Below are positions 34,176 to 42,486 of a stretch of DNA of 64,000 nucleotides, one piece after another. Origin of the DNA: Longimicrobium sp. (GTDB lineage Bacteria; Gemmatimonadota; Gemmatimonadetes; Longimicrobiales; Longimicrobiaceae); the NCBI RefSeq assembly GCF_035474595.1, contig NZ_DATIND010000107.1, positions 62,001 to 126,000 of the forward strand, in the 5' to 3' direction. The notes beneath the pieces were generated by a model. The model saw only the letters and a list, made by a program, of their open reading frames with translations, had not been told where the DNA came from and did no database searches. Every line of letters starts with the position of its first letter. Positions within the stretch are counted from its first letter, which is position 1. A program made the translations under genes and the position numbers.

Positions 34176-35831
34176 ATGGCCACCGACTACGAGACCGCGT
34201 TCCCGCGGCTGACCCCCGCGCAGATCCACGCGCTCTGCCCCGCCGGCACGCGCCGCGACACGCGGGACGGCGAGTTCCTGTGGCGCGCGGGCGACCGCGG
34301 GTTCGGCTTCTTCGTGCTCATCTCCGGCCGCGTGGAGATCCTCGACCCCTCCGGCGACGCGCCCCGGCAGGTGGTGATCCACGAGCCCGGCCACTTCACC
34401 GGCGACGTGGACGTGCTCACCGGCCGCGCCAGCCTGGTGGACGCGCGGGTGATCGAGCCGGGCGAGGTGCTGGAGCTGGCCCCCGACGCGCTCCGCCGCG
34501 CCGCGGGCGAGCAGCCGGAGCTCAGCGAGCTGCTGCTGCGCGCCTTCCTCATGCGGCGGACGCTCCTCCTGGACCAGGGATATCAGGGGATCAAGATCAT
34601 CGGCTCCAGCTTCTCGCCCCAGGCGCACCACCTGCGCGAGTTCTGCAGCCGCAACGCCATCCCCTACACCTGGCTGGACCTGGAGGCCGACCCGCACGCC
34701 GAGGAGCTGCTGCGCGCCTTCGGCGTGGGGCCCGAGCAGACGCCCATCGTCATCGGCCGCGACGGAAAGTGGGTCAGCAGCCCGGACGTCGCCGACCTGG
34801 CGCACTACATGGGGCTGGACGTGCGCGTGGCTCCCGGCGCCGTGTACGACCTGGTGGTGGTGGGCGCCGGGCCGGCGGGGCTGGCCGCGTCGGTCTACGC
34901 CAGCTCCGAGGGGCTGAAGACGCTCACGCTGGACGGCGTGGCCGCGGGCGGGCAGGCGGGCACCAGCTCGCGCATCGAGAACTACCTCGGCTTTCCCATG
35001 GGGATCAGCGGCGCCGAGCTCACCCGCAACGCCATGCTCCAAGCGCAGAAGTTCGGCGCGCAGATCTCGGTTCCCGGCACCGTGTCGGCGCTCCGGCTGG
35101 AGGGCGGCTTTCGCGTGGTGACGCTGGAGGACGGGAGCGAGGTGACCGCGCGCTGCCTGGTGATCGCCAGCGGCGCCGAGTACCGCACGCTCGACGTTCC
35201 CGGGCTGCGGCAGATGGAGGGCGCGGGGGTCTACTACGCCGCCACCGAGATGGAGGCGCGGCTCTGCGGCGGCGGCGAGGTGGTGATCGTGGGCGGCGGC
35301 AACTCGGCCGGGCAGGCGGCGATGTACCTGTGCCGCTATGCCCGCGTGGTGCACGTGGTCATCCGCGGCGGCGACCTGGGGAAGAACATGTCGCGCTACC
35401 TGGTGGACCGGGTGGAGCACGCCGGCAACATCCGCGTGCACCGCAACACCGAGGTGGTCGCGGTGGAGGGGAACCCGTCGCTCCACTCCGTCACCCTGCG
35501 CGACGCAGGGAGCGGCGGGGAGACGCCCATCCCCGCCCGCGCGCTCTTCCTGTTCATCGGGGCGCTGCCGAGGACGGAGTGGCTGCGCAACTGCGTGATG
35601 CTGGACCGCGCCGGCTTCGTGCTCACCGGCGACGCGCTGCCGCTGGAGGTGCGCGAGAGCGCCATGTGGCGCGGGGCGGGACGCGCGCCGTTCTTCCTGG
35701 AGACCAGCCTCCCGGGCGTCTTCGCCGTCGGCGACGTGCGCAGCGGCTCCGTGAAGCGCGTCGCCTCCGCCGTGGGCGAGGGCTCCATGGCCGTCAGCTT
35801 CGTGCACGCCCACATCGGCACGCCGGCGTGA
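34176..35831 (+). CDS. cNMP-binding / thioredoxin-fold / flavin oxidoreductase fusion
   Basis: 551 residues in three parts. 1-130: cyclic-nucleotide-binding fold (LWRAGDRGFGFFVLISGRVE; EPGHFTGDVDVLTGR). 135-215: glutaredoxin/thioredoxin-like (FCSRNAIPYTWLDLEADPHA; QTPIVIGRDGKWVSSP) with Ser in place of the usual CxxC. 222-551: thioredoxin-reductase-type flavoprotein (VVVGAGPAGLAASVYASSEG for FAD; VVIVGGGNSAGQAAMYL for NADPH; GVFAVGDVRSGSVKRVASAV). The CATC redox pair of thioredoxin reductases is absent: the site reads GVYYAATEMEARLCGGG. So it should not be called thioredoxin reductase; it may be a ligand-regulated NAD(P)H oxidoreductase. Start ATG 34176. Stand-alone gene. Confidence 0.88.
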   Translation: MATDYETAFPRLTPAQIHALCPAGTRRDTRDGEFLWRAGDRGFGFFVLISGRVEILDPSGDAPRQVVIHEPGHFTGDVDVLTGRASLVDARVIEPGEVLELAPDALRRAAGEQPELSELLLRAFLMRRTLLLDQGYQGIKIIGSSFSPQAHHLREFCSRNAIPYTWLDLEADPHAEELLRAFGVGPEQTPIVIGRDGKWVSSPDVADLAHYMGLDVRVAPGAVYDLVVVGAGPAGLAASVYASSEGLKTLTLDGVAAGGQAGTSSRIENYLGFPMGISGAELTRNAMLQAQKFGAQISVPGTVSALRLEGGFRVVTLEDGSEVTARCLVIASGAEYRTLDVPGLRQMEGAGVYYAATEMEARLCGGGEVVIVGGGNSAGQAAMYLCRYARVVHVVIRGGDLGKNMSRYLVDRVEHAGNIRVHRNTEVVAVEGNPSLHSVTLRDAGSGGETPIPARALFLFIGALPRTEWLRNCVMLDRAGFVLTGDALPLEVRESAMWRGAGRAPFFLETSLPGVFAVGDVRSGSVKRVASAVGEGSMAVSFVHAHIGTPA

Positions 35832-35878
35832 GGGGGATGATGGACGATCAATCATCGAGCCCCACGATGACGTCATCC

Positions 35879-36113
35879 TGAGGCCGGCCACGCCGCAACT
35901 GACGTCCACGCGGATGCTTGCAGGCCGAAGGATCCAAAGCCCGTCGAGCACGTCGGCCGAAGCTTCGCGCCGGACTTGCCTGGCGTGATGCCCCGGACGC
36001 CAGACCAATTGGGTGATCTGGCAGCGCACGTGCGTCCCCGGCTATGGATCCTTCGGCCTGCCGTAATTCGTGAGCGCCACGGATTTCGTCGTGGCCGGCC
36101 TCAGGATGACGTC
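35879..36113. repeat. A-family repeat, inverted doublet
   Basis: Full doublet with GACGTCATCCTGAGGCCGGC at the left, its reverse complement at the right, and the inner GCAGGCCGAAGGATCCAAAG / TATGGATCCTTCGGCCTGC pair. It fills the gap 35832-36143 and ends about 30 bases before the next start codon. Confidence 0.85.
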
Positions 36114-36143
36114 TTTTTGTTGCGAGGGAGAGGGAGGGAGAAG

Positions 36144-36785
36144 ATGAAGGTCGGGATCATCGGCTCGGGGCTGATGGGGGCGGCGCTGGGGCGGCTGTGG
36201 GCGCGCGCGGGCCACGAGATCGTCTACACGTTCGCACACAGCCGCGAGAAGCTGGAAGCGCTGGCGCGCGACTCCGGCCCCGGCGCGCGCGCCGGCGAGG
36301 TGCGCGACGCGGTGCGGGGGACCGACGCGGTCCTCCTCGCCGTGCGCTGGTCCACGCTGGACGACGCGCTCGCGCAGGCCGGCTCGCTCGACGGCAGCAT
36401 CGTCATCACCTGCTCCCTCCCGATGACCGAGGACGATTCGGAGCTGGCGATCGGCCGCACGACCTCGGGCGCCGAGGAGCTGGCCCGCCGCCTCCCCGGC
36501 GCGCGCATCGCCCTCGCCTTCAACACCATCCCCTCCGAGCTGATGACGCTGCGCCTGGAGTCGCACGCCGAGGGCTCGTCGGGCGACGTGATCTACTGCG
36601 GCGACGACGATGAAGCGAAGTCCGTCGCCGCCACGCTGATCCGCGACGCCGGCTTCGATCCCGTGGACGCGGGTCCGCTCCGCATCGCGCGCTACCTGGA
36701 GCCGTTCGCGCTCCTCGTCGGGCAGCTCGCGTACGAGACGGAGCTCGGCCCGGAGCTGGGCTATCGCCTTCTGCCGAGCCGCTGA
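36144..36785 (+). CDS. NADP-dependent oxidoreductase of the F420-reductase (FNO-like) family
   Basis: 213 residues. N-terminal Rossmann fold with MKVGIIGSGLMGAALGRLWARAG. Then VRGTDAVLLAVRWSTLDDAL and GSIVITCSLPMTEDDSELAI, and a C-terminal alpha-helical end with FNTIPSELM. The compact 'IIGxGxMG...' plan fits the NADPH-dependent F420 reductase-like / NAD(P)-binding family, but there is no evidence here of F420. Substrate unknown. GGGAGGGAGAAG gives a strong ribosome site at ATG 36144. Confidence 0.78.
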   Translation: MKVGIIGSGLMGAALGRLWARAGHEIVYTFAHSREKLEALARDSGPGARAGEVRDAVRGTDAVLLAVRWSTLDDALAQAGSLDGSIVITCSLPMTEDDSELAIGRTTSGAEELARRLPGARIALAFNTIPSELMTLRLESHAEGSSGDVIYCGDDDEAKSVAATLIRDAGFDPVDAGPLRIARYLEPFALLVGQLAYETELGPELGYRLLPSR

Positions 36786-36824
36786 AACCGCTGTTCAACT
36801 GAATTCGAGTAGACGGAGGGATTC

Positions 36825-37526
36825 GTGGCGGAGATGAAGACGGCGCTGGTGACGGGCGGCAACCGCGGGATCGGGCTGGAGGTCTGCCGCCAGCTTGCGC
36901 GCCGCGGCTACCGCGTGGTGCTCGGCGCGCGCGATGTCGACCGCGGCGAAGCGGCGGCGCGCGCCCTCGCCGGCGAGGGCGAGATCGTCGCGCGTCGGGT
37001 GGACGTGACCGACTTCGCCAGCCTTCCCGGCGTCGCCGCGGAGATGGAGCGCGAGTTCGGCGGCGTGGACGTGCTCGTCAACAACGCCGGCGTGCTGCTG
37101 GACGAGGAAATGCCGGTGCTGGAGCTGCCGATCGAGACGGCGAAGGCCACGTTCGAGACCAACGTCTTCGGCGCGCTGGCCGCCTGCCAGGCCTTCGTCC
37201 CCGGGATGATGCGGCGCCGCTGGGGCCGTGTGGTGAACGTCTCGTCGGGCGCCAGCCTGCTGGCGTACATGCAGGGCTACGCGCCGTCGTACTCCATGTC
37301 GAAGACGGCGCTGAACGCGGTCACGCGGCAGGTGGCGCACGCCGCGCGCGGCCGCAACGTGCTGGTGAACTCCGTCGACCCCGGCTGGGTGCGCACCGAC
37401 ATGGGCGGGAGCTCCGCGCCGCGCTCGGTGGAGAAGGGCGCCGAGACCATCATCCAACTCGCCACGCTGGACGACGGCGGGCCCACGGGCGGCTTCTTCA
37501 AGGACGGCCAGCAGATTCCCTGGTGA
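36825..37526 (+). CDS. Short-chain dehydrogenase/reductase (SDR)
   Basis: 233 residues from GTG 36825, preceded by GACGGAGGG. NADP-binding TGGNRGIGLEV near residue 10, NNAGVLLDEEMP near 85 and VVNVSSGASLLAYMQ, with the catalytic YSMSK (Tyr/Lys) about 155. DPGWVRTDMGG and GPTGGFFKDGQQIPW close the carbonyl-reductase-like class. Substrate unknown. It follows the F420-reductase-like gene by 39 bases, so the two may be one transcript. Confidence 0.88.
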   Translation: MAEMKTALVTGGNRGIGLEVCRQLARRGYRVVLGARDVDRGEAAARALAGEGEIVARRVDVTDFASLPGVAAEMEREFGGVDVLVNNAGVLLDEEMPVLELPIETAKATFETNVFGALAACQAFVPGMMRRRWGRVVNVSSGASLLAYMQGYAPSYSMSKTALNAVTRQVAHAARGRNVLVNSVDPGWVRTDMGGSSAPRSVEKGAETIIQLATLDDGGPTGGFFKDGQQIPW

Positions 37527-37611
37527 GCCGATCCCGCGCGGCGGGTGGGAAAAGCCGCGCATCGATCCGTCGAATGGAGGGAATCAACGAGATCTCCTCT
37601 TCTTCGGGACG

Positions 37612-37983
37612 ATGATGAACAAGCGAGAGCTGGTCCGCGCGCTGGCGGAGGACGCGACGCTGGGCGTGGCGGAGGCGGCGCGGGTGGTGGAGGCAATCTT
37701 CGGCGTGAGGGGCGGCATCATCCCCGAGGCCATCCGCGCGGGCGAGCGGGTGCGGATCGCCGGCTTCGGCACCTTCGAGCGCAAGAGCCGCGAGGCGCGC
37801 AAGGGCCGCAACCCGCGCACGGGGAAGGAGATCGACATCTCCGCATCGTCATCCCCCGTCTTCCGAGCCGCCCGTAGCCTGAAGGAGGCGATCGCCGCCG
37901 GCGGGGAGCGCGGGATCGTCACGCGCGGCGCCACCGGCACCGGCAGCACCGGCCCGCGCAAGACGCGGCGGGAGCACCGATGA
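37612..37983 (+). CDS. HU-family DNA-binding protein with basic C-terminal tail
   Basis: 123 residues. HU/IHF core: MNKRELVRALAEDATLG, RIAGFGTFERKSREARKGRN and PRTGKEIDI, the arm that wraps DNA. After about residue 90 an extra region EAIAAGGERGIVTRGATG then RKTRREHR is unusual for HU (normally ~90 residues). It is rich in Gly/Thr/Arg and may add DNA contacts. Overlaps the next gene by four bases (ATGA). A nucleoid protein; gene target unknown. Confidence 0.85.
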   Translation: MMNKRELVRALAEDATLGVAEAARVVEAIFGVRGGIIPEAIRAGERVRIAGFGTFERKSREARKGRNPRTGKEIDISASSSPVFRAARSLKEAIAAGGERGIVTRGATGTGSTGPRKTRREHR

Positions 37984-38375
37984 CGACGCTGGCCGAGGCG
38001 CGCGAGTCGTACTACACGCTCTCCGGCAAGGCCAGCGACGCGGTGCGGCAGCTCGGGTTCGCGGGGATCGCGGTGATCTGGGTCTTCAAGTCCGAGACGC
38101 GCGGCGCCGTCTCCGTTCCCGATGCGCTGCTCCTGCCCGGGCTGCTGACCGTGGCCGGCCTCTTCCTGGACCTGCTGCAGTACGTGTTCGCGACGGTGCT
38201 CTGGAGCACCTTCATCCGCCGCCGCGAGCGCGCCGGCACCCTCCCCGGCGACCTCATCACCGCGCCGCCATCGATCAACTGGCCCGCCAACACCTGCTTC
38301 TACCTCAAGATCGCGCTGATCCTCGCGGCCTACGTCGGCATCGGCCTCTACCTTCGCGGCCTGGTAGCCCGGTAG
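37980..38375 (+). CDS. Small membrane protein translationally coupled to HU-like gene
   Basis: 131 residues. Two or three TM segments: about 25-37 (FAGIAVIWVF), 47-73 (ALLLPGLLTVAGLFLDLLQY) and 108-128 (FYLKIALILAAYVGIGLYL). The soluble start MTTLAEARESYYTLSGKASD precedes the first. No family known. Start overlaps the HU-like stop, so it is probably made with it. Followed by an A-family repeat doublet. Confidence 0.7.
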   Translation: MTTLAEARESYYTLSGKASDAVRQLGFAGIAVIWVFKSETRGAVSVPDALLLPGLLTVAGLFLDLLQYVFATVLWSTFIRRRERAGTLPGDLITAPPSINWPANTCFYLKIALILAAYVGIGLYLRGLVAR

Positions 38376-38420
38376 TACCATCTCCCGTGAAGCAGTCCCT
38401 TGAGATTCGCCTCACCCAGA

Positions 38421-38657
38421 GACGTCATCCTGAGGCCGGCCACACCGCAACCCGCTTCCACACAATCATCTGCAGGCCGAAGGATCCATAATCCGATCGC
38501 ACGTCCGCATGGAGACGCAGCGATCTCCTCGTCCGGATACCAGAACGGGGACGATTGTGCAATCCGCCGGCGCACGTGCGGCCTCGGCTATAGATCCTTC
38601 GGCCTGCAACTGCTGGTGCGGAGTCAATGACCGCGTGGCCGGCCTCAGGATGACGTC
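38421..38657. repeat. A-family repeat, inverted doublet
   Basis: Complete: GACGTCATCCTGAGGCCGGC terminus, inner GCAGGCCGAAGGATCCATAA / ATAGATCCTTCGGCCTGC and GTGGCCGGCCTCAGGATGAC end. Occupies most of 38376-38727. Confidence 0.85.
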
Positions 38658-38727
38658 TCTCTGTACGTTTGTAATCCCCAGACCCGGCACGGGATGAAGA
38701 TCGGCCGATCCGCGCCCCGCCGTCCGA

Positions 38728-40071
38728 TCACCGCTGCCGCAGGATTGCGTCGAGCGCCGGATCGCGCCCGGCGAAGTAGTCGCGCGAGGTGAGCGGCGTG
38801 CGGATCTCGGGGGTGATGCGGTCCACGTACAGGTCCATGTAGCGGAACTCGCGCTCGGCGCTCGGCTTCACCCGCGCGTAGCTGTGCATCCAGTTGCCGT
38901 AGTGCAGCGTGAGGCGCGACCGCGGCATCAGCAGGTTTCCGCCCTCGGCCCAGAACTCCGCCGCGTCGCCCGGCCCCTCGCCCACCAGCGTGGCCCCGCC
39001 GAACTGCCGCAGCTGCGCCACGTGGAAGATCCCCGCCGAGAAGGTCGCGGGCCCGGTGATCACGAACAGCCGCGCGTGCCGCTCCCGCGCGAGCGCCGCC
39101 AGCCGCCGCAGCACGCCCTCGGCCACGTAGAAGTTGCCGCCGGTGTTGAAGCGCAGGTCGAACACGATCTTCGCCGGCCGCAGCGAGTCCGCCTGTGCCA
39201 GGAGCCGCCGCCCGAACGCCCGGAACGATTCCATCCCCGCCTGGTCTCCCGCGCGGTTGTACTGCACGTAGAGCGTGCGGTCGCGGGGGAGATACCGGGC
39301 CCAGTACTGGTGGACGGGATCGCGCAGGTAGAGCGGGAGCGCCGCGGAATCGGCCGCCAGCGCGCTCACCCACGGCCCCTGCACCCCGGGATGCGCCGGC
39401 GCCAGGTCCCACCACGCCTCGGTCGCGTCGGTCGAGCGGCGGAGCGGAAGCGGCTCCAGCGTCCGCTCGCCGCGCCGCCCCGCGCGGTCGACGAATGCGA
39501 ATGTCGGCGCAGCGCCCGCCGGGCAGATGCGCACCCCGGCGAGCACTTCGGGGCTGGTCATCGTGTACGCGGCCATGTAGTCCGCCCACGCGCCGCTCCC
39601 GGAGTACAGCGGCCGCACCGCGCGCCGCACCTCGTCCAGCGGCCGCCCGCAGATGCGCAGCAGCCGCGCCCCGAGCAGCGCCTCGTAGCCGGGCTGCGCG
39701 CGCACCACGAACGGCCCGTCCGCGAACCACCAGATCCGCACCGGCAGCCGCCGCACCTCGCTCCGGTTCCGCACCAGGTACAGCCGCGTGTGCGCGTTCT
39801 CCGCGAGCGCCACCGCCCGCGCCAGCCCCACCGTCATCTCCTCGTTCGACAGCCGGTCCGCCGAGTCCGCGAGCGCCCCCACCGCCGCCCGGAACCGCGC
39901 CCGCGCCGCGTCGCTGAAGCTGCGATCGCGCGGCAGGAACGAATCCACCGCGAACCGGAGATCGGCCCGCCACGCCTCCGGCGACATCGCGCTCTGCGCA
40001 CGCGCCGAAACCGCGCTGGAGACAAGGGTGAAGACGAGCGCTGCGGCGCGAACGCAATTCGGGATGGCCAT
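38728..40071 (-). CDS. Secreted S41-like peptidase (C-terminal processing protease fold)
   Basis: 447 residues. Signal peptide MAIPNCVRAAALVFTLVSSA then VSARAQ. The middle has a PDZ-like or substrate-binding region. The C-terminal tail-specific protease fold is recognisable by PAKIVFDLRFNTGGNFYVAE and, 30 residues later, ITGPATFSAGIFHVAQL, where Ser of TFSAG is the nucleophile; GEGPGDAAEFWAEGG follows. The general-base Lys expected at S+4 is not obvious, which may mean it is inactive or uses another dyad. ATG 40071 is used; a longer extension gives no signal peptide. Exported, function unknown. Confidence 0.75.
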   Translation of the reverse strand: MAIPNCVRAAALVFTLVSSAVSARAQSAMSPEAWRADLRFAVDSFLPRDRSFSDAARARFRAAVGALADSADRLSNEEMTVGLARAVALAENAHTRLYLVRNRSEVRRLPVRIWWFADGPFVVRAQPGYEALLGARLLRICGRPLDEVRRAVRPLYSGSGAWADYMAAYTMTSPEVLAGVRICPAGAAPTFAFVDRAGRRGERTLEPLPLRRSTDATEAWWDLAPAHPGVQGPWVSALAADSAALPLYLRDPVHQYWARYLPRDRTLYVQYNRAGDQAGMESFRAFGRRLLAQADSLRPAKIVFDLRFNTGGNFYVAEGVLRRLAALARERHARLFVITGPATFSAGIFHVAQLRQFGGATLVGEGPGDAAEFWAEGGNLLMPRSRLTLHYGNWMHSYARVKPSAEREFRYMDLYVDRITPEIRTPLTSRDYFAGRDPALDAILRQR

Positions 40072-40280
40072 CGGCTGATGGAGGAGGGTTTGGGCGAGAA
40101 TGGGAGCTTGTGGAGGCGGTCCGCGGGCGGATGCAGCCGCAGGTTCATCACTCGCATCTTCCGCGAAATCCGCTTCGCAGATTCGAAGGACGCGATAGGG
40201 CTTGCGGTGAGTTCGTAGGCTCGGATGGTCGGGAGATGCAGAAGGATTGAAAACGGAGACAATCTGCACGAAACGCCAGC

Positions 40281-40308
40281 GGCCCCGCTCCGAAACCGGA
40301 GCGGGGCC
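40281..40308 (-). terminator. Terminator for the radical SAM gene
   Basis: GGCCCCGCTCCG-AAAC-CGGAGCGGGGCC, an 11-12-bp stem 65 bases beyond the minus-strand stop at 40373. Confidence 0.75.
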
Positions 40309-40332
40309 GCATCGACATCTACCGAGAACTTC

Positions 40333-40368
40333 TTTGCGTACTCTCGTACTTCCGTACTCTCGTACTCC
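40333..40368. repeat. D-family tandem repeat after the radical SAM gene
   Basis: On the coding (minus) strand it reads GGAGTACGAGAGTACGGAAG then TACGAGAGTACG, five bases after the stop codon. Purine orientation relative to the gene that ends there. Confidence 0.65.
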
Positions 40369-40372
40369 ATGT

Positions 40373-41716
40373 TCAGACCGTCGCCGGAACCGCCTCTTCC
40401 TCGGTGACTTCCTCCGGCCGGAGCGTGTCCATGAACGAGCTGACGGAGAACACCGCGTTCCCGGCGCCTGCCACGCCGTACCCCGGCGGCGGCTTCAGGC
40501 CGTGCTTCTCCAGCGTCTCGCGGTACACCTCGAGCAGGCGGATGTGGTACTCCAGCGGCGCGCCTTCGGGGTTGTCGCGCCCCAGCGGGGTCGCGGGCTC
40601 CGGACACCAGGTGGTGAAGCGCGGCGTCACCCCGCGGCTCATGAAGTAGTCCAGCCCCTCGGCCGTGGAGGCGATCGCCTCGTCCACCGTCTGGAAGCCG
40701 AACGGCTTCGCCATCTCCACCCCGGCCACGAAGTTGGGGATCACGTACCGCGCCCCGAACACCTCCGCCGCGTCGAAGATGCGCCGGTGCCACTCCTCGC
40801 GGCCCACATAGCGCTCCTTCCCCGGGCAGATGATCTCGAACAGGCGTTTGTCCCACACCTCGTAGTTCGGGTGGTAGATCTTGATGCCGTAGTCCTTGTA
40901 CCGCTGCACGTCCTCGCGCGGCAGCGCCTGCGCCACCACCTTGCCGATCCAGCGGTTGGGGAAGCGCTCCTCGATGGCCTGCGCGTAGCGGCCGTAGAAG
41001 TCCGCCTCCTCCAGCCCGTCCACCTTGCTCGTTACCGAGCCGCCGGTCAGCGTGTACGCCTTGCTCGCCTTCGCCGTGTCGTAGCGGTCGATGATCGCCA
41101 GCGCCTCCAGCACGTCGTCCACCGGCTTCACGCCGGTGTAGGGGCGGCCCTCCTGCTTGTGCTGGCGCCAGTTGTGGTTGATGTCGCAGTACTGGCACTC
41201 CTCCCTGGCGCCGAAGTACTGGCACAGCCGCAGCACGGTCAGGTAGATGAGGTAGCCCCACTGGATGGTGGGCGCCGTCTCCATCACCGTCTTTCCGTTG
41301 GCCAGCGTATGCCGGTAGTACTCCGGCATCGGCGGCAGCCCCACGTCGGCGATGGTGCGCCCGTCCAGCGACAGCCGCAGGCCCCCGGCCTCGTCGCGCG
41401 CCACGCGGTACGGCGAGTCCGGGTTCACGCGCACGGAGACGATGGTGCGGCGCAGCTCGTACGGCCCGCCGGTGAGCGCGATCTCCTCGGGCGGGCGGCG
41501 CCGCGCGGCCTCGCCCAGCTGCGCCAGCGGCTTCTGGTCGAACGAGAAGATGAAGTACGACTTGGGCTTGACCTCGCCGTCCAGGTTGTCGGTCAGCGCC
41601 GAGTCGTCGAACGCGATGCCGGTGCGGAGCAGGTCCTCCTTGAGGACCGCCTCGCGCGGGATGTGCGGAAAGCGGGCGATCAGCCCTTCAACGAGCGCAG
41701 TGCGTGTCTGGTCCAA
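40373..41716 (-). CDS. Radical SAM protein, unclassified, with CX8CX2C cluster motif
   Basis: 447 residues. The iron-sulfur motif reads CQYFGAREECQYC (C-x8-C-x2-C, about residues 165-177), followed by DIN; SAM-binding GGxE-like residues appear as YTLTGGSVTSK. The rest is a TIM-barrel-like pattern (IYHPNYEVWDKRLFEIICPG; PRFTTWCPEPATPLG). It lacks a C-terminal SPASM domain. I do not recognise the family; it could be a biotin-synthase or methyl-transfer relative. Starts ATG 41716 and ends beside a D repeat and a hairpin. Function should be left open. Confidence 0.8.
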   Translation of the reverse strand: MDQTRTALVEGLIARFPHIPREAVLKEDLLRTGIAFDDSALTDNLDGEVKPKSYFIFSFDQKPLAQLGEAARRRPPEEIALTGGPYELRRTIVSVRVNPDSPYRVARDEAGGLRLSLDGRTIADVGLPPMPEYYRHTLANGKTVMETAPTIQWGYLIYLTVLRLCQYFGAREECQYCDINHNWRQHKQEGRPYTGVKPVDDVLEALAIIDRYDTAKASKAYTLTGGSVTSKVDGLEEADFYGRYAQAIEERFPNRWIGKVVAQALPREDVQRYKDYGIKIYHPNYEVWDKRLFEIICPGKERYVGREEWHRRIFDAAEVFGARYVIPNFVAGVEMAKPFGFQTVDEAIASTAEGLDYFMSRGVTPRFTTWCPEPATPLGRDNPEGAPLEYHIRLLEVYRETLEKHGLKPPPGYGVAGAGNAVFSVSSFMDTLRPEEVTEEEAVPATV

Positions 41717-41808
41717 TGCGTCCTTCCGGGTCAGAATGGGCGCATGAATCTATCGACGCCGCAACGAATTGGCTACCGGGCGAAGCCCGAACCGTGGGGA
41801 AAAGCGTT

Positions 41809-42387
41809 CTACTCGGCCGCCGAAAAATCGACCTGCTCGTAAATCTCCGCGAGGGAGATCTCGCAGCCCAGCGTGTCGATCCTGAGCGAGTCCGCGAGGT
41901 CGGAAATGTCGTTGAACACCCAGTGATCGCCATGCCTGACGAAACGCTCTACGCGGATCATGTTCTGCGAGATGAGAATGTACTCCCGGAGTGATTCGAT
42001 TCTGCGATAGTGCGCGAACTTCTCCCCCCGGTCGTGCCGCTCGGTTGATTCGGAAAGCACTTCGAAGATCACGGCGGGGTTCAAGAGCGTATCGCCATAC
42101 GAATCCTCCAGGCGCGGCGGCTCGCAAAGCGCGACCACATCGGGATACGTGTACATCACCGTATGGCTCGCTTTCACCCGCATGTCGTTCGACAGCACGC
42201 TGCAGCCGCGGTTCCGCAACCGGTTCCGGAGACTTGTCAGGATGTTGCCAACGATCGTGTTGTGAACGAAGCTCGCGCCGGTCATCGCGTAGATCTGCCC
42301 GTTGATGAGCTCGCTCTTGTGGTCCGACGCGCGTTCCAGCGCGAGGTACCGCTCGGGCGTGTATCGAGGCTGTGCGAGTGGTGACAT
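41809..42387 (-). CDS. Uma2-family (DUF820) endonuclease-like protein
   Basis: 192 residues. Conserved PD-(D/E)XK-like core: KSELINGQIYAMTGASFVHN (Glu), MYTYPDVVALCEPP (Asp) and NPAVIFEVLSESTERHDRGE (Glu plus Ser-Thr), then KFAHYRRIESLREYILIS. Uma2 proteins are frequent in cyanobacteria and soil bacteria in multiple copies and are of unknown function; nuclease activity is inferred from fold. Base composition is a little less GC-rich than neighbours. ATG 42387. Confidence 0.87.
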   Translation of the reverse strand: MSPLAQPRYTPERYLALERASDHKSELINGQIYAMTGASFVHNTIVGNILTSLRNRLRNRGCSVLSNDMRVKASHTVMYTYPDVVALCEPPRLEDSYGDTLLNPAVIFEVLSESTERHDRGEKFAHYRRIESLREYILISQNMIRVERFVRHGDHWVFNDISDLADSLRIDTLGCEISLAEIYEQVDFSAAE

Positions 42388-42486
42388 ACAGGCTCGTCGA
42401 GGATGAACGTCGGGCGTCGTTGTGCACAGTTGCCTAACAAGAATGTAGACACGGCTCCCGGCGCACCAGACGCCTGCGTCTGTCGC

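Noticed and set aside
34176-35831. Naming this protein thioredoxin reductase
   Set aside because: The CATC redox motif and the CxxC of the thioredoxin-like domain are both missing.
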